Part shown: positions 1 through 14,031 of the stretch, piece after piece
How positions within the stretch are numbered: the stretch's first letter is position 1
Layout of the letters: each line of letters begins with the position of its first letter
Source: Isoetes taiwanensis
Taxonomy: Eukaryota > Streptophyta > Lycopodiopsida > Isoetales > Isoetaceae
NCBI GenBank assembly: GCA_021234155.1
Contig: JAJEKV010000012.1
Coordinates: 10,568,448 to 10,632,447, forward strand
Length of the DNA stretch: 64,000 nt
Direction of reading: 5' to 3'
Made by a program: the position numbers and the translations under genes
The notes under the pieces: generated by a model
What the model saw: only the letters and a program-made list of their open reading frames with translations
Database searches by the model: none
Told to the model about the DNA's origin: nothing

Positions 1-243
1 ATGATGTGGAGACTACCCTGCGGTGTGCGGATGTGGCGAGGAGGGCGTCCGGGCGAAGCCATGGCAAAATTGGAGGAGGTAGATTGAGTGATTCAATTGG
101 AATGTCGGTTTAAGCCATTGTATTAAGTTCAATGTTTCAAAGCTTATTAAAAGTAATGGTTAAGGGATATTTCAATGGTTATTCCAAGACATATGTCAAT
201 GGTTAAGGGATATGATAAATAATATATTAACATATTCAATCCT

Positions 244-345
244 CGTGATCGGGAGGGCGGGATCACCAGTGGCGGACGCAGGATCCGGAGGAGGGATCAC
301 ATTTAGTAGGGCCGCGGGATCCGGAGGAGGGATCCCCATGCAGTT
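244..345. repeat. GC-rich minisatellite fragment, left block
   Basis: About 100 bp of GC-rich DNA in an AT-rich setting, with three degenerate copies of a GATC-centred motif (core GGATCCGGAGGAGGGATC). The same motif, in the same orientation, makes up the large tandem block at 3.74-4.66 kb. The two blocks therefore flank the transposase remnant between them as direct, not inverted, repeats. Function unknown. Confidence 0.7.
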
Positions 346-846
346 TTTATTAGTTTTTCTATCCTATGGTCTAAACTCTAAACATTAAACATTTAACTCA
401 AGGTTCTAAATTATCCTAACATTTAACTCCTAACAATAAACATTGATAACATTGACAATATTTATAAGTACATAGGTGAATATTGATTTATTTATACCTA
501 CTGTTTACAAAACTCTAAACTTGACCTGAACAATTAACAAGACAATGAAGCTCATGAGGTGTCAATGAGCATTAAACAACAACAAACTCACGATGCCATT
601 CTCACAACAGGCCCTCCATCTCAACTTGCTTCCAACTCTTCTTGGTTTCCTTGTCTTTCCTCTTCCCAATTTCTATTAGAGGCTTCAGCCTTACCAAACT
701 ATTACCACACTCCTCTTCCTTTGCATTAGTGGGGATACATGTTATGGTTACAGGAGCACTGTGTGGCCAACATCATCCATTCTTTCAAGCGGCGTGTCGA
801 GTTGTCTCATGAGTGAATCGGTTGCAATTAGCATGCACGGATCTTT
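346..846. other. Unassigned intergenic stretch
   Basis: AT-rich DNA with short AACATTTAACTC-type direct repeats near 380-440. I see no convincing coding region or RNA gene. It lies just past the 3' end of the transposase remnant on the minus strand and may include its 3' untranslated region. Confidence 0.5.
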
Positions 847-2896
847 TTACGCCCTTGACATCACTCTAGCAATGACTTCTTGTAAAGATCTCCTTGTCTT
901 ATCCAGGGTTAATCCTTGCCTCCTTTTTGAGAGGGAGACTTCGTCCAAGCTTACAATCTCAACCACATCTTCGTATGTGGTTTCCTCCCCATGAGGGGCC
1001 CCATGATCCTCACATGGCCTCAAGTAGTCCATGCCCCCACAAATTGACCCATATTGAGATCCAAGCACCTGTAAAAGATCTTGATCCCTGTAGTTGCCCA
1101 ACATTTGCATGACCTTAACTTGGTGCTTACATAAGTTGCCCTTGGCTCCCGAGGGGCGATCCGGCATGCCCGGTTCTTGTGTGCCCCGTTCACAAAGTAT
1201 GGTCCTTGCCCTAGAGTGCGTTCACTTTGCACTTACGCCTCACCTTCTTGAAGTTAGTGAATGTGACCTGTTCATCGGCAATCTTCCTTGCACCCAATAT
1301 GGCATAATTGTATTATCTCTTCACGGGGAGGTGTTCACCACAAACCACGCTTCCTTCATGGAGCTAGATGACAAGAGAATTATATTCTTGCAAAATCAAA
1401 ATAGGCTACAAATGATGATTAGAAGTTATACACGATGTATGCCATGTGTGTCTCCGTTGTTGGTTAGAATGTAGAGGAGCAGGTCAATCCTCCGTCCTGA
1501 GTGCTCGTTTTGAAATGCCCAGCCTTTTCAAGGCACAATGCCATGCCTCTATGGCTGCATTAGTCTCTTGGTTGGAGTGAGGGTACATCCTTGTAGCCAA
1601 TACCCATTGGCAAATGTTTTTGGTCCACTCCTTACTCATGTAAGCCGCCAACTTGGGGTACTGAGGATACTTCCTCAATAAGTCCTCCAATTTCCTAGTT
1701 GCCTCCCTCCTTACTGCCTCCCTATACTCTTCACCATACACATTGTCCCCTAGAGGACCTTCCGTCCTGTACATAATGTAACCAAGTTCCTTGCAGGATC
1801 GTTCACGTGCCACCTTGTTCTTGATGTTCTTCTGCAACCACTTGATCCAAGCCCTCCTCACGTGCCATATGCAAATTTGCACGGGCACACTAGGAAAAAC
1901 CTATGAAATTAAACAATGTTAGTACACTTATGATTTGTTTCCAAGGATTAGAGTTTGACAAGTTACTTTTTTCACGGCCTTTATCTCAGCATGGGCATCA
2001 TCTGTAATGATGCAAGAAGGTTGCCAATCAGGATCATCTCGGCATAAGGACTCCTTTAGTGCTTGCATCCACTTTGTTATAGCTCCACTCTTTTGAGAAT
2101 TGGTAATAACGTAAGCCAATGGTAAACCATTGGAATACTCATCAAAGGCGAGAAGTGTGAAAAGATAGAACCTGCATTAAACCATACACAAAAATCAAAT
2201 CAACACACAATACAAGTTGAGGAAGAACCGCACCTCTTGTCGTTTGTTTTGAATGTAGAGTCCATGCAAATGGCTTTGTTCTTGCCAAATTTCAACATGG
2301 ACTCCCTTTGGATTGGAGTCATAACTCCTAATTGAAACAAGTCTCCTTGCTCATACATGAACACCGAATCTTGATGTTGTTGAACCCACATGTCAATGCT
2401 AGTGGGGAGATCTTCATGTAGCTTCCATGTGTTACGAACAACCCCCTTTTCAATATTGTACACGTCCCGAATTTTCAACACATCATCCCTACACATGCTT
2501 TCCTGTCCATTCACTTCAAGTCTCAACCTCCACCTCTCTTCATGCATGTTCATGACACTACGTGGCGTGTGCCATTGGACAAGCTTCTGTCTTACCCATT
2601 CCCTCAATTCTTGTGAGATCCATGGTGCTAGCTTGAACCTAACTCCAAAGGATGGGTCAACAAACCTACCATGGCAGGGCAAACCTTGGATATTCTTGTG
2701 ATCAAACCCATAATAAGTGATATGTGAAAATTCTGGAAGGAAATAGAGTTGCCTGATTGTGAAATGGCACTGGCAGCCCCTACGTATGCCCTCTCCCCTC
2801 TCAACCCTTTTCCTGCGTGTGCCCGGTGGACGTGGTCTTTCCTCAACCACATGAGTGTTTGCTATCTTGTCCTGAGGTCCATATGAACGCCAATAT
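847..2896 (-). pseudogene. MULE-type transposase with SWIM zinc finger, probably degraded
   Basis: The minus-strand exons encode a plant MULE transposase of the SWIM-domain type. The exon from 2896 to 2234 holds the N-terminal part and the start of the catalytic core (motif MDSTFKTNDKR, first catalytic Asp). A short intron (2233-2173) follows, with GT and AG ends. The next exon opens with LLAFDEYSNGLPLAYVI and contains the second Asp region, TDDAHAEI. A third block (1888-1484) has ICIWHVRRAW and the helix around NAAIEAWH, likely holding the catalytic Glu. A last block (1167-847) has GNLCKHQVKVM, the second half of a SWIM finger; the first C-x-C is not clear. The parts do not join in one frame and no certain start was found, so I call a pseudogene, although further introns could explain some breaks. 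Domestication is possible but nothing shows it. Confidence 0.72.
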
Positions 2897-3735
2897 CTGT
2901 ATTGTGCATTACAAGTTAGTATTGATCTACTAGGTGTAATCTTAATGACAAGCACCTCAAATGACTTAAAAAAGCAAGAATTATAATCAAACACATAGCT
3001 GAGCAAACACATAATCTTGGACTCATGATTTAAAACAAAAAAACACATGTATCAAACCAATACCTCTTCAACGTCACATAGGAATCCTTGTAGGGTCTTT
3101 TTAACACCCTCTCGGGGCCTTGAACTTCTTAGATAGAAATTGGCGGTGCTTCACAATTCCTCTGCTCCCCAAGAGCGAAATCTTGGACCCGGTGCGTATG
3201 GATGTAGCAAGTCCAAACAAGCATCTGGCCACCCCTTGAATATCGGTACAAAATGCTCTTCAGGGATACCAATGTAAGTTGCCATGATCAAGCAGGCCAT
3301 TTTGAGGTGTTTGGTCGTATCTCAGCCCCTAAGCTGGAAATAAGAACAAAGCGAGAAAATGACAGCGCTTGTTTTGGGCCGTATCTCAACCCTAAAATTT
3401 GGAAATAAAAACATTAAACACAAAATCAGAACGCTTCTTTAAAGCCCTTGAACTTACCTCTTCTCTCTTCTGCTCTAACTCGTCCATAGCTGCCGCAGCC
3501 ACAGCCGCATTGCGCTCCTCCTCCATGCCTCGCTACTTCGACATCAGCCACACGCAAATGGGGATGAACCACACTTTCGGATGGTGATCCCGGAGGGTGG
3601 TCTCGAACGCATCCGCGTGTTCTCATTGTATTGGTTTGTCCGTGCATGGGCTGGCAGAATTCAAACTTAGACCACCTGATTAGTCCACGCCGATATCTCT
3701 ACCGTCCAAACATTCTCATATTCTGGCCTCCGGAA
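2897..3735. other. Upstream region of the transposase remnant
   Basis: The minus strand at about 3300-3080 reads as a broken, protein-like stretch (HPYAPGPRFRSWGAEEL) that ends in a stop and could be an upstream exon of the neighbouring transposase. At 3480-3650 several overlapping ORFs run through GCC/GCA-rich sequence, and none has a recognisable domain. There is no clear terminal inverted repeat. Confidence 0.4.
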
Positions 3736-4660
3736 TCACAGGGGCAAATGACAATGGGGATCCCGGAGGAGGGGATCACGTAGGCGGATAGCGTCCGCCG
3801 TTATCACTGAGGGGTGATCCTTTTGAGGAAGGGATCGGATAGGCGGATAGCGTCCGCCGGTGATCGGCCGGGGTGCGGGGATCCCGGAGGCGGGATCACC
3901 ACGGCGGATAGCGCCCGCCGTAAACAGCCACGGCCCAGAGCACAGGATCCAAGTCACGGGATCCACGTCACCATATCGGGGATCCCGGAGGAGGGGATCA
4001 CCAGGGCGGATAGCGCCCGGCCTATCACGGGCACCCACCGGGGATCCCGGAGGAGGGGATCACGACGGCGGATAGCGTCCGCCGTTATCAGCCATTGGGG
4101 GTGTGATCCCGGAGGAGGGGATCCGCGGATTGGGGTGTCCGGGGATCCCGGAGGAGGGGATCACCTCTGAAGGACGCGCCCGCCCGTTATCAGCCTCACG
4201 GGTGATCCCGGAGGAGGGGATCACCCTACGGATAGGGTCCGCCGTTATCACCACGGCCGGGTGATCCGGGAGGAGGGATCCGTCCGGGGTGCCGGGATCC
4301 CTGAGGTGGGGATCAACTCGGCGGATTGCGCCCCAGATTATCAGCCACGGCCGGGTGATCCCGGAGGAGGGGATCCGCGTCCGGGGTGCCGGGGATCCCG
4401 GAGGAGGGGATCACCTCGGCGGATATCGTCTGCCGTTAACGGCCGGCCAGTGGGGATCGGGAGGAGGGGATCGCGTGGATGATCCCGAGGCGGGGATCTC
4501 GAGGCGTGGGCGGCCCGCGATTACCGCGGGGTTTGGACGGCGGGGATGGTGCAGGGGCGGCGCGGCGTCTGCCGTTACCTCGAAGCGGGGTCTCCCGAAC
4601 GGACCCCGTCGAGGGAGACCCGGGATCCCGGAGGCCGGTAAATTTATCTCCGGGATCACC
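3736..4660. repeat. GC-rich tandem repeat with two hairpin modules
   Basis: About 0.9 kb of irregular tandem repeats, 40-65 bp per unit with some longer spacings, roughly 60-65% GC between AT-rich flanks. Each unit combines two imperfect palindromes: GATCCCGGAGGAGGGGATC and GGCGGATAGCGTCCGCC (first clear copy 3783-3799), often followed by CGTTATCA. Copies near 3783, 3843, 3904, 4009, 4067 and 4418 vary in the loop and in one or two stem bases. Long ORFs on both strands here (for example 3814-4170) are by-products of the repeat and are not genes. A smaller block lies at 244-345. Confidence 0.85.
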
Positions 4661-5782
4661 GAATCAAGGGTAAAAGTATCCTGAGCCGTTTTTGTGAGTC
4701 TAATGCAAATGATCTTCCCGCTCAAAAACTTTATCCTTACAGTTTTACCAGACCCCAATTAAGTATGGTGTACTATGGTCAGCGATTTACTGTCATACAA
4801 ATCTATGAGAAAGTAGTACTAATAATAGTAATTACGAGTGGTCATAGAATTACATATGATACCATAACCCATTAGTTGCTTCAATAATGGCAGTCGTCTC
4901 CCAAATGCTCATGGTATCAAATGCATAGGGGATGCAAAAATCATAAGGTATCAAAGCTCCAATTTTTTATTATCTTCGATACTTATTAATTTCCAAATTT
5001 TAAAAGCATCTGCAACTCATGTGCTGTAGTTACCATTAGGATGATCAAGAATCCCCTAAATGACAAATGCCATGAAAAAAGTAACTAGTAGAGATGATCT
5101 GCTAGTGCCAGAGCTCATATGCAAGTATCTGCCACAGACTAGCCTCTCCATTCTGCCACAAATCCTGCCATTTGTAGTCTTAATAACATAAAGGCCCGGC
5201 ATGTATTATTTTGTATCTGATCAGTCTATGGTGATTTCTAACACCCAGTTTAAAATGGACCTCCCTTAGGTTTCCCCATTTCTTCCAGTGCTTTTAAACA
5301 CAATACGTGTGAGGAAATTATGATCTATGAACTGGCCCAAGTTTGCAATCGAGTAAGTGTTAGTAACAGGCCAAGTTGAGATCAGGTTAAGTGTGTACAT
5401 CTACGTACACTATAAGGGCTTCTATACCTTGTTTTTCAAGGTTAAACCAAATTGATGGGGCCTATAAAAATGTTACATTCATACCCTAATCTTATTTTTT
5501 ATTGGGACAACTTATCATTAGTCAGTTTATAAGCTTCTCTCCAGCATAGGAGCAAACTGGTCATATCATCTAAAAAACCACCTGAATGAGGGAGTGCGTG
5601 CAGCCGACCCTTCAAAAAATAAACCCTTCCTCCTGCCGCTAGCGATGAGGGTCCAGATTTTATGAGCAAATGCTAGGCTGAGTAGGGTGCCCAGCAATGC
5701 TGCTAGGACCCTACTCAGCTAGTAAACAATATTTAATACATAAGGTGAATAAAAATCCGATCAAATTGTTAAGACAAATGGC
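4661..5782. other. Intergenic stretch without recognised features
   Basis: AT-rich sequence with no ORF of recognisable type, no tRNA-like fold and no clear terminal repeats. Confidence 0.5.
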
Positions 5783-6529
5783 TCAAAAAATATTGTATAT
5801 TATGAAAGTAAAGTACCTGTGGAATAGATGTTTGATAACGTCCTTGCAATCGTACGTTAGTCCAGGAAAGTTTTGATTCAGAATCTTGCAAACATTTCCC
5901 ATAATTGTTTTCTCATCAAATCCATTGTCAGTAAACTGTGAGATGATGTTTTTTAAGTCCGTGGCTGCACTGACACAGTTACTGTTGACATACAAACAGG
6001 GCATTACTTGAGAGCAAATGACTTTGCTGGCCTGAAAATATGGTCTGCAGCTATCAGCCATGATGATTTTTTTTGCTTTAAAAGGCAGAGCATCCCTGTT
6101 GTCATACTTGGATGTACAATAACTCCCCGATGATACGTTCAAAATCTTGAGTTGCATATTCAGAAAATTAGCTGAAGTTCCAATTTCATTGCGCTCATTG
6201 TACCCTATGAACTCCTTAGTCTCTTCCTTGTTCTCAATAAAGTTGAGATTGTAGAGCCAAATATCATTGTTTTTGTCAAAGAACTCCCTGGGATTGCCAT
6301 AATTAATGAGCAGAAGGTCGTCCATATATCTGAAAGAGTGCTTGAATCTACCAATATCAACGTAACGACCTTCCTTAGCGAGTCTGAGTATGAAATTGAC
6401 TTCATACCATGCCAGATAGATATTGCACCAACTGGGAGAGCATGAGAAACCCATGGGAATACCGCAGGTCTGCCTCCAAGTTTTTTCGTCATTACATAAC
6501 CAGCAGTTCTTTAGTAGCCAAATATTCAT
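5783..6529 (-). pseudogene. Penelope-like element reverse transcriptase fragment
   Basis: This 248-codon ORF has the core of a reverse transcriptase. Motif B is near residues 22-30 (CGIPMGFSCSPSWCNIYL), and the catalytic box FRYMDDLLLI is at about residues 87-96. After the catalytic box come a segment resembling the palm and thumb of Penelope-like elements (FLNMQLKIL, then YDNRDALPFKA) and a C-terminal helical part. The IPMG and RYMDDLL pair, a linker of about 50 residues between them, and the YDxRxxxPF-like motif fit Penelope-like RTs better than LINE, LTR or group II enzymes. The N-terminal fingers and any GIY-YIG nuclease domain are missing, and the upstream sequence is non-coding, so this is a truncated copy. 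The family is inferred from motifs only. Confidence 0.66.
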
Positions 6530-7444
6530 ACCTATAAAATTTTGGGCCCTTCGGGCCCTAACAAAAGGAAGAATAGAAAAACTTTAAGGGCGTAAATATT
6601 AATTATTAATTCAAGAAATTGTATAAAACATCAAGGACATTACATTACATTTTCATTTAATACAATGCATTTTTAGCTGAAATAGTTCGTTACAATGTGA
6701 CCATTCATCTGGATATGACAATGTTTTATGTTAGAAACATTTGAAATGCACAAACGGCCATCCAACGAGTCCATAGCAGGAATAATGTGGCCATCCAGCA
6801 GGTATATACCACGAGTGGAGCTGCCTTTTTGAGTTTCGTAGAAATATCTAGCGTAGGTCTAGAATCTTAAACAATGGCCAATATCTAGCATAATGGTAGA
6901 TATTGAAAGGAAGGGTGACATTTTAAATTTTGAAGCTTAAAGAATGGGCACTAGATATTGAAAGGAAGGGCGACATTTAAAATTTTAAAGGGAAATAGTT
7001 AAAGAAAGAATGGGATTTTCGAGACTTTAGAAATTAGGGCACGGTTAGGGTTTCTGCTTTCGATGATGGCATCGCCGTAGTTGCAGCTATGCCCCTCCTG
7101 CGATCCATTTGCTTCTTTCTCATTTTCTAAGTTATGCATTCTGCCGCCCTTCACAATAAAATTGTTTTTTTCATAGAATAATTGCTCAGAACCCTAATTG
7201 CAGATTCGAGCCTGATTCCTGCCTGGCAGACCGAGGAAAACAAGCAAGACCAGCTGCTCATTTGATATCTGTTTCATATTCTTTTGATTGATACCATATC
7301 ATACTAGTAGCACGACAATTTTAAAGAGATATGAGCAGATCTACAGGGGCTCCTAGGAGCACTCTCACAAAAATTAGATTTCTGCTTGCTTCAAGACATG
7401 GAGTTTACAGAAGTTTTGCTTAGCAGCTGTGGCTATAGCGGCTA
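6530..7444. other. Intergenic stretch with small local repeats
   Basis: A GGGCCCTTCGGGCCC palindrome lies at about 6545-6559, just upstream of the RT fragment. At 6885-6985 a roughly 60-bp segment containing TAGATATTGAAAGGAAGGG is duplicated in tandem. No gene recognised. Confidence 0.5.
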
Positions 7445-7445
7445 A

Positions 7446-7670
7446 TGGCTCCAGTTTCGGCCTATGGGCGAATGGTTTTCAGAGGTAAACTCCAGGAACA
7501 TAGACTTAGGATAAAACTTCAAGATCTGTCTATGGCGGCCAAGCTGTGTCAGGCCGATTCTGGCTATGGCAGGCTAGATATTCATGGCTCCAGTTTCGGA
7601 CTAAGGGGCCAATGCTTTTCAGAGGTAAGGTTGAGGAACATAAACATAGGGAAAAACTGCAAGATCTGTC
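7446..7670. repeat. Imperfect tandem duplication, about 140-bp unit
   Basis: Two copies of a segment beginning GGCTCCAGTTTCGG (7446 and 7585) and ending near CAAGATCTGTCT (about 7530 and 7671). They are diverged by substitutions and small indels. The ORF at 7445-7756 merely crosses the repeat. A second short duplication (TAATATCTGCCATGAAAGAT) follows at about 7811-7862. Confidence 0.7.
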
Positions 7671-7862
7671 TCCATCTCCAATTTTGCATGCTAAATATTT
7701 GCCTGCAGGTTTCGGATTCTGAAAAGCAAGACCAAATAACACAACACCAAATCTGAAATGTTTTAAGAAGATGAATGAAGAACAAAAACAGAATAAGAAC
7801 GGTTTTTTCTAATATCTGCCATGAAAGATCATGAATTGTTTTAATATCTGCCATGAAAGATT

Positions 7863-10570
7863 ATGGAATTCAGGGAACTAACGCTGTGAAACAGAATCAA
7901 GAATGGATTTTCTTATGAATGCTTGTTCGCCATGCTCATGCTATATTCCAAATACGATTAAAACAGAAAATATTGTTAGCAAACAAAAAAGCAAAATCTT
8001 GCATACCAAAACTGTTGAATGAAGACAGAGCAAGACGGATCAACAGGACGGATCGATAATACCACCGCAAGAACTTTTCAGAGAAGAGAACTTTTCTGGT
8101 TTCATGCATATGAATAAGGAGGTCAAAATAACAACCGTTAGATTGTTGAAGGTAATCCAGATCAACGCTCCAAAAAAGCCGCACTCTAGAAATACTATTT
8201 AGTATGGCCCAATGAATATAGCACTGAAATCATAGGAAAACCATGCCAAAAAACGTATAAAATCACAAAAAAAAACCCCTTGTTATAATGCTAGATATTA
8301 AACCTCGCATAATCTGGGCCGAATTTTGGACTTATTGACATGCAGGAGTGGTTCTGTTTGGATTTCACATTTGTCTCTGAGGGGGTCCTTGCAAATTCTT
8401 GATGGCGGCATAGCGAGAACCAGCTAGAGCTATTGCAGGAGCAACCTTCCCAAAATCCGGCGATGGCATTCTCACTAGTGCAATCCGGTGATAGTATTTT
8501 CCTTGGTGCAGCATCTGCCTTGTCGGCAAAAGCCCAGTGATCGGTAAGAGTTCTCCATATCCAACCAACAGCAACAAATGAACGATGCAACATGAACGGC
8601 CAGGATGCGTGCCCCAGTGACATGAATATTCTAATAGCATCATTGTATAATAATTATACATGTTTAGATAAACATTAGAAGTTGGCCTCTAGGCACAACT
8701 TTAACCCGGTAATGGTTCTCTTAGACCGGTACAGACTTATGGTCCGTCGTAAAGCAATTACACCCTAGATAGCCCATTGGCGGTACTCCCATGCTCGTAA
8801 AATTCCGTCAAGGGTCTGTTAGTATCAGCTATACCCCTGGAAGCACCTATAACATCCCCATAACATCGAGATTTTTGAGTCCTTTTGAAAAGGCTATTAT
8901 AAATTTTCCGATGGTATCTCCATAAACTTATATTGGATATTTCCTTGTTTTTGTTTGTTAATGAAAGCTTCTCAATCATATTGTATGTTTTTTCTTAATT
9001 AATGAAAAAATCATCTCGTACCTTCAAAAAAATAATCTAGAATATATTGAATATCCACAATATATAAGGAATATCCCTTGGTTTGGCAATCTTAGAGGTC
9101 TATAAACATTTTGTTGCTTGGAATACACCCCAGAATGTTGTTGGAACACCACTCCCAGTAGACCATACTCTTGGAACACATATTCATAAACGTGGCATCT
9201 TCCATTGAACACACGTTCCAGAATGTGGCATCTTTTGAAATCGGCAGGGAAATAGAACTGCGTAGCTATGAGCTATAACTAAGGCATAATGGCAAGACAA
9301 AAGAACTGGTGATCTATTGTGAAATCATCCGAGGCCTTGATTACTAATGTCACATCCAAATATTGTTCTTACTGCACTTCAAGCATCTACAAGATCAATC
9401 TCCCTCCAGAGTAATCTCCTTTGGCCTTACATCTTTGCGCTTTATTGTGCTTTCAATAGTTTGTTTATTCTTTAATAACTTGTCTGTTTCAATATAAAGA
9501 AAAGATATGTTGCTTTGGGATATGGGGTCGAGGGTTCATATCCAGAATTTTCAGTTAGTGTTTTCTTTAAAAAAAGAGACCGATTTGATATGTGTAAATG
9601 CCAGCAAATTTTCGACTGAGCTTCTGTAAAAAGAATGTAAAATTTCAGTTTAAGTATAAATATAGAACAATGTAGTAGAATAGAATAGAAAAAGTCCCCA
9701 CCCGAAAGGTTTTCGAGGGAAAAACTGTGGCATAAAATTGAGGCAGGTTTGGCATGGCCAAAGAAGTTGGACTCCCAACTGCCACATGGCAATTTGGGTC
9801 GCAGGATTTGCCCTTTACATTATATCTACCGAAGCTCAAATTGGGTGACATGGCACCGCATTTGCAAACATTGCAGATGCATCACTCCATCTGAAAAAAC
9901 TAAAGTATCGATAGAATTCGCCTTGAAGGGCTTTTAGTTTATTTTGTAGGGAGTCAAGTTTTTTTGCCTTCAAGTGCTTTCCTGTCTCGTAGTGCTTTCC
10001 CATGCTTTCGTTTAGCAACTTGAATGGCTTGCGTTCCACCGTTGTTTCGCTATTATATTTCGCCTACATGGCACAAGGATGGAACTCAGGTGTAATGCTA
10101 ATGGGAAGCCACCATGAGACATGTTTAGGATGGCCAAAGAAGTTAGAATCTCAAACTACTCAGATCCTAATCAACTCAAATTATAAAAATTAACCTAATT
10201 GTGGGCAAATGTGCCTTGATAGGAAAGTATACAAGTGATTGCAAGTGTTGTTAATGCCAACCATTCAACCACTACTATTATGGTTGAGGGCAACAAAGTC
10301 CATCCAACATGTGAAATGATTGCACCTTAACTAGTAGGTTCTTAACAACTTTAGATCCCAATCGTTGGATCTAGAACAGTGAATTAGGCGTAATGTGTCA
10401 TATTTATCATGATGAATAGGCAATAGCCATGATAAATAGGCAATGCCATGACAAACAGGCAAAAGAATAATCCAATTGCAGCCATATTGAAGCCCATTTC
10501 AACCATTAACTAGATGGAAGCCCATTTTCTACAATATTCCACAGATTATCTCACCTCTAAGAATTCTCAA
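7863..10570. other. Intergenic stretch without recognised genes
   Basis: About 2.7 kb of AT-rich DNA. Short ORFs on both strands lack recognisable domains. A motif ATGGCCAAAGAAGTT occurs at about 9753 and again at about 10131, which suggests an old dispersed repeat. The segment 8690-8830 has higher complexity but I could not assign it. Confidence 0.45.
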
Positions 10571-10574
10571 AAGA

Positions 10575-10651
10575 CTTCTTTGTCATTACTCAACTCCAAC
10601 CCAATTGGTTGCACTTCTTTGTCATTACTCAACTCCAACCCAATTGGTTGC
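10575..10651. repeat. Tandem duplication, about 38-bp unit
   Basis: Two nearly perfect copies of a unit containing CAACTCCAACCCAATTGGTT, side by side. It encodes nothing recognisable. Confidence 0.8.
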
Positions 10652-11314
10652 AATGCAAAAGCCTCCAATCTACCATGTATTGTCAAATTCAGCCAGAATG
10701 AAAGATGAAGCTTGAATAAGCTTGAATTTTGCAAAAGCGTGGGACTGAATCCGGCAACTCCAAAATGGAATGGGGCTTGAATCAAGGCAAAATTGCCTTG
10801 AACCTCCCCATTGAAAGGCCAACGCTTGACCATTACGCCAAGTAATCAGGCTCGCCCATTTATTAAGCATAATGGGCTCTCCTAGGGTTTAACCCCTTCA
10901 ACAACCCTTGCCTTGTGCATAGTTTTCGCCGTTACAAATTAATTAAGAAAAAGTTATAGGGGTATGGATCATTTTACTACCATTAGTGGCAATAGAAGAA
11001 TATTGGAAATCGTAAAATGTAGCAAAAAGATGTAGCTTTGATGGACTCGATCTGCCCATTATAAATAAATGGAGGTCTAATAAAATTAATATTTCCAGCC
11101 TTGGGAGGAATAATAATTTAGATGCTTTGAAGAAAAAATACTTTCTGTCGCGAGTTAGGACAGCATTAGAATGCGTAACTCCTAGGTGATTCATGGCACC
11201 ATTATTTCAATATAGAATCGCCGCGTTTAAGCCAGGCCGTGCCTACAGAGAAAACGTTTTAACTTCAAGAACTTATTTTACAACTGCTCAAGGAATTTTA
11301 CATACGGTAGATAG
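10652..11314. other. Region downstream of isocitrate dehydrogenase
   Basis: No ORF of recognisable type. On the minus strand this is the 3' side of the isocitrate dehydrogenase gene, so the part next to 11315 probably holds its 3' untranslated region. Confidence 0.5.

Positions 11315-14031
<2,717 letters not shown>

Noticed and set aside
847-4660. A foldback transposon using the GC-rich blocks as terminal inverted repeats
   Set aside because: The left and right blocks are in the same orientation, not inverted, so they do not form terminal inverted repeats as seen here.
3814-4684. Several ORFs of 64-131 codons in the GC-rich block
   Set aside because: They occur on both strands in several frames and simply follow the tandem repeat; no domain or codon pattern supports them.
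8690-8830. rRNA-like fragment (contains AATTCCGTCAA)
   Set aside because: The short motif resembles a conserved small-subunit rRNA site, but the surrounding sequence does not follow rRNA as far as I can judge.
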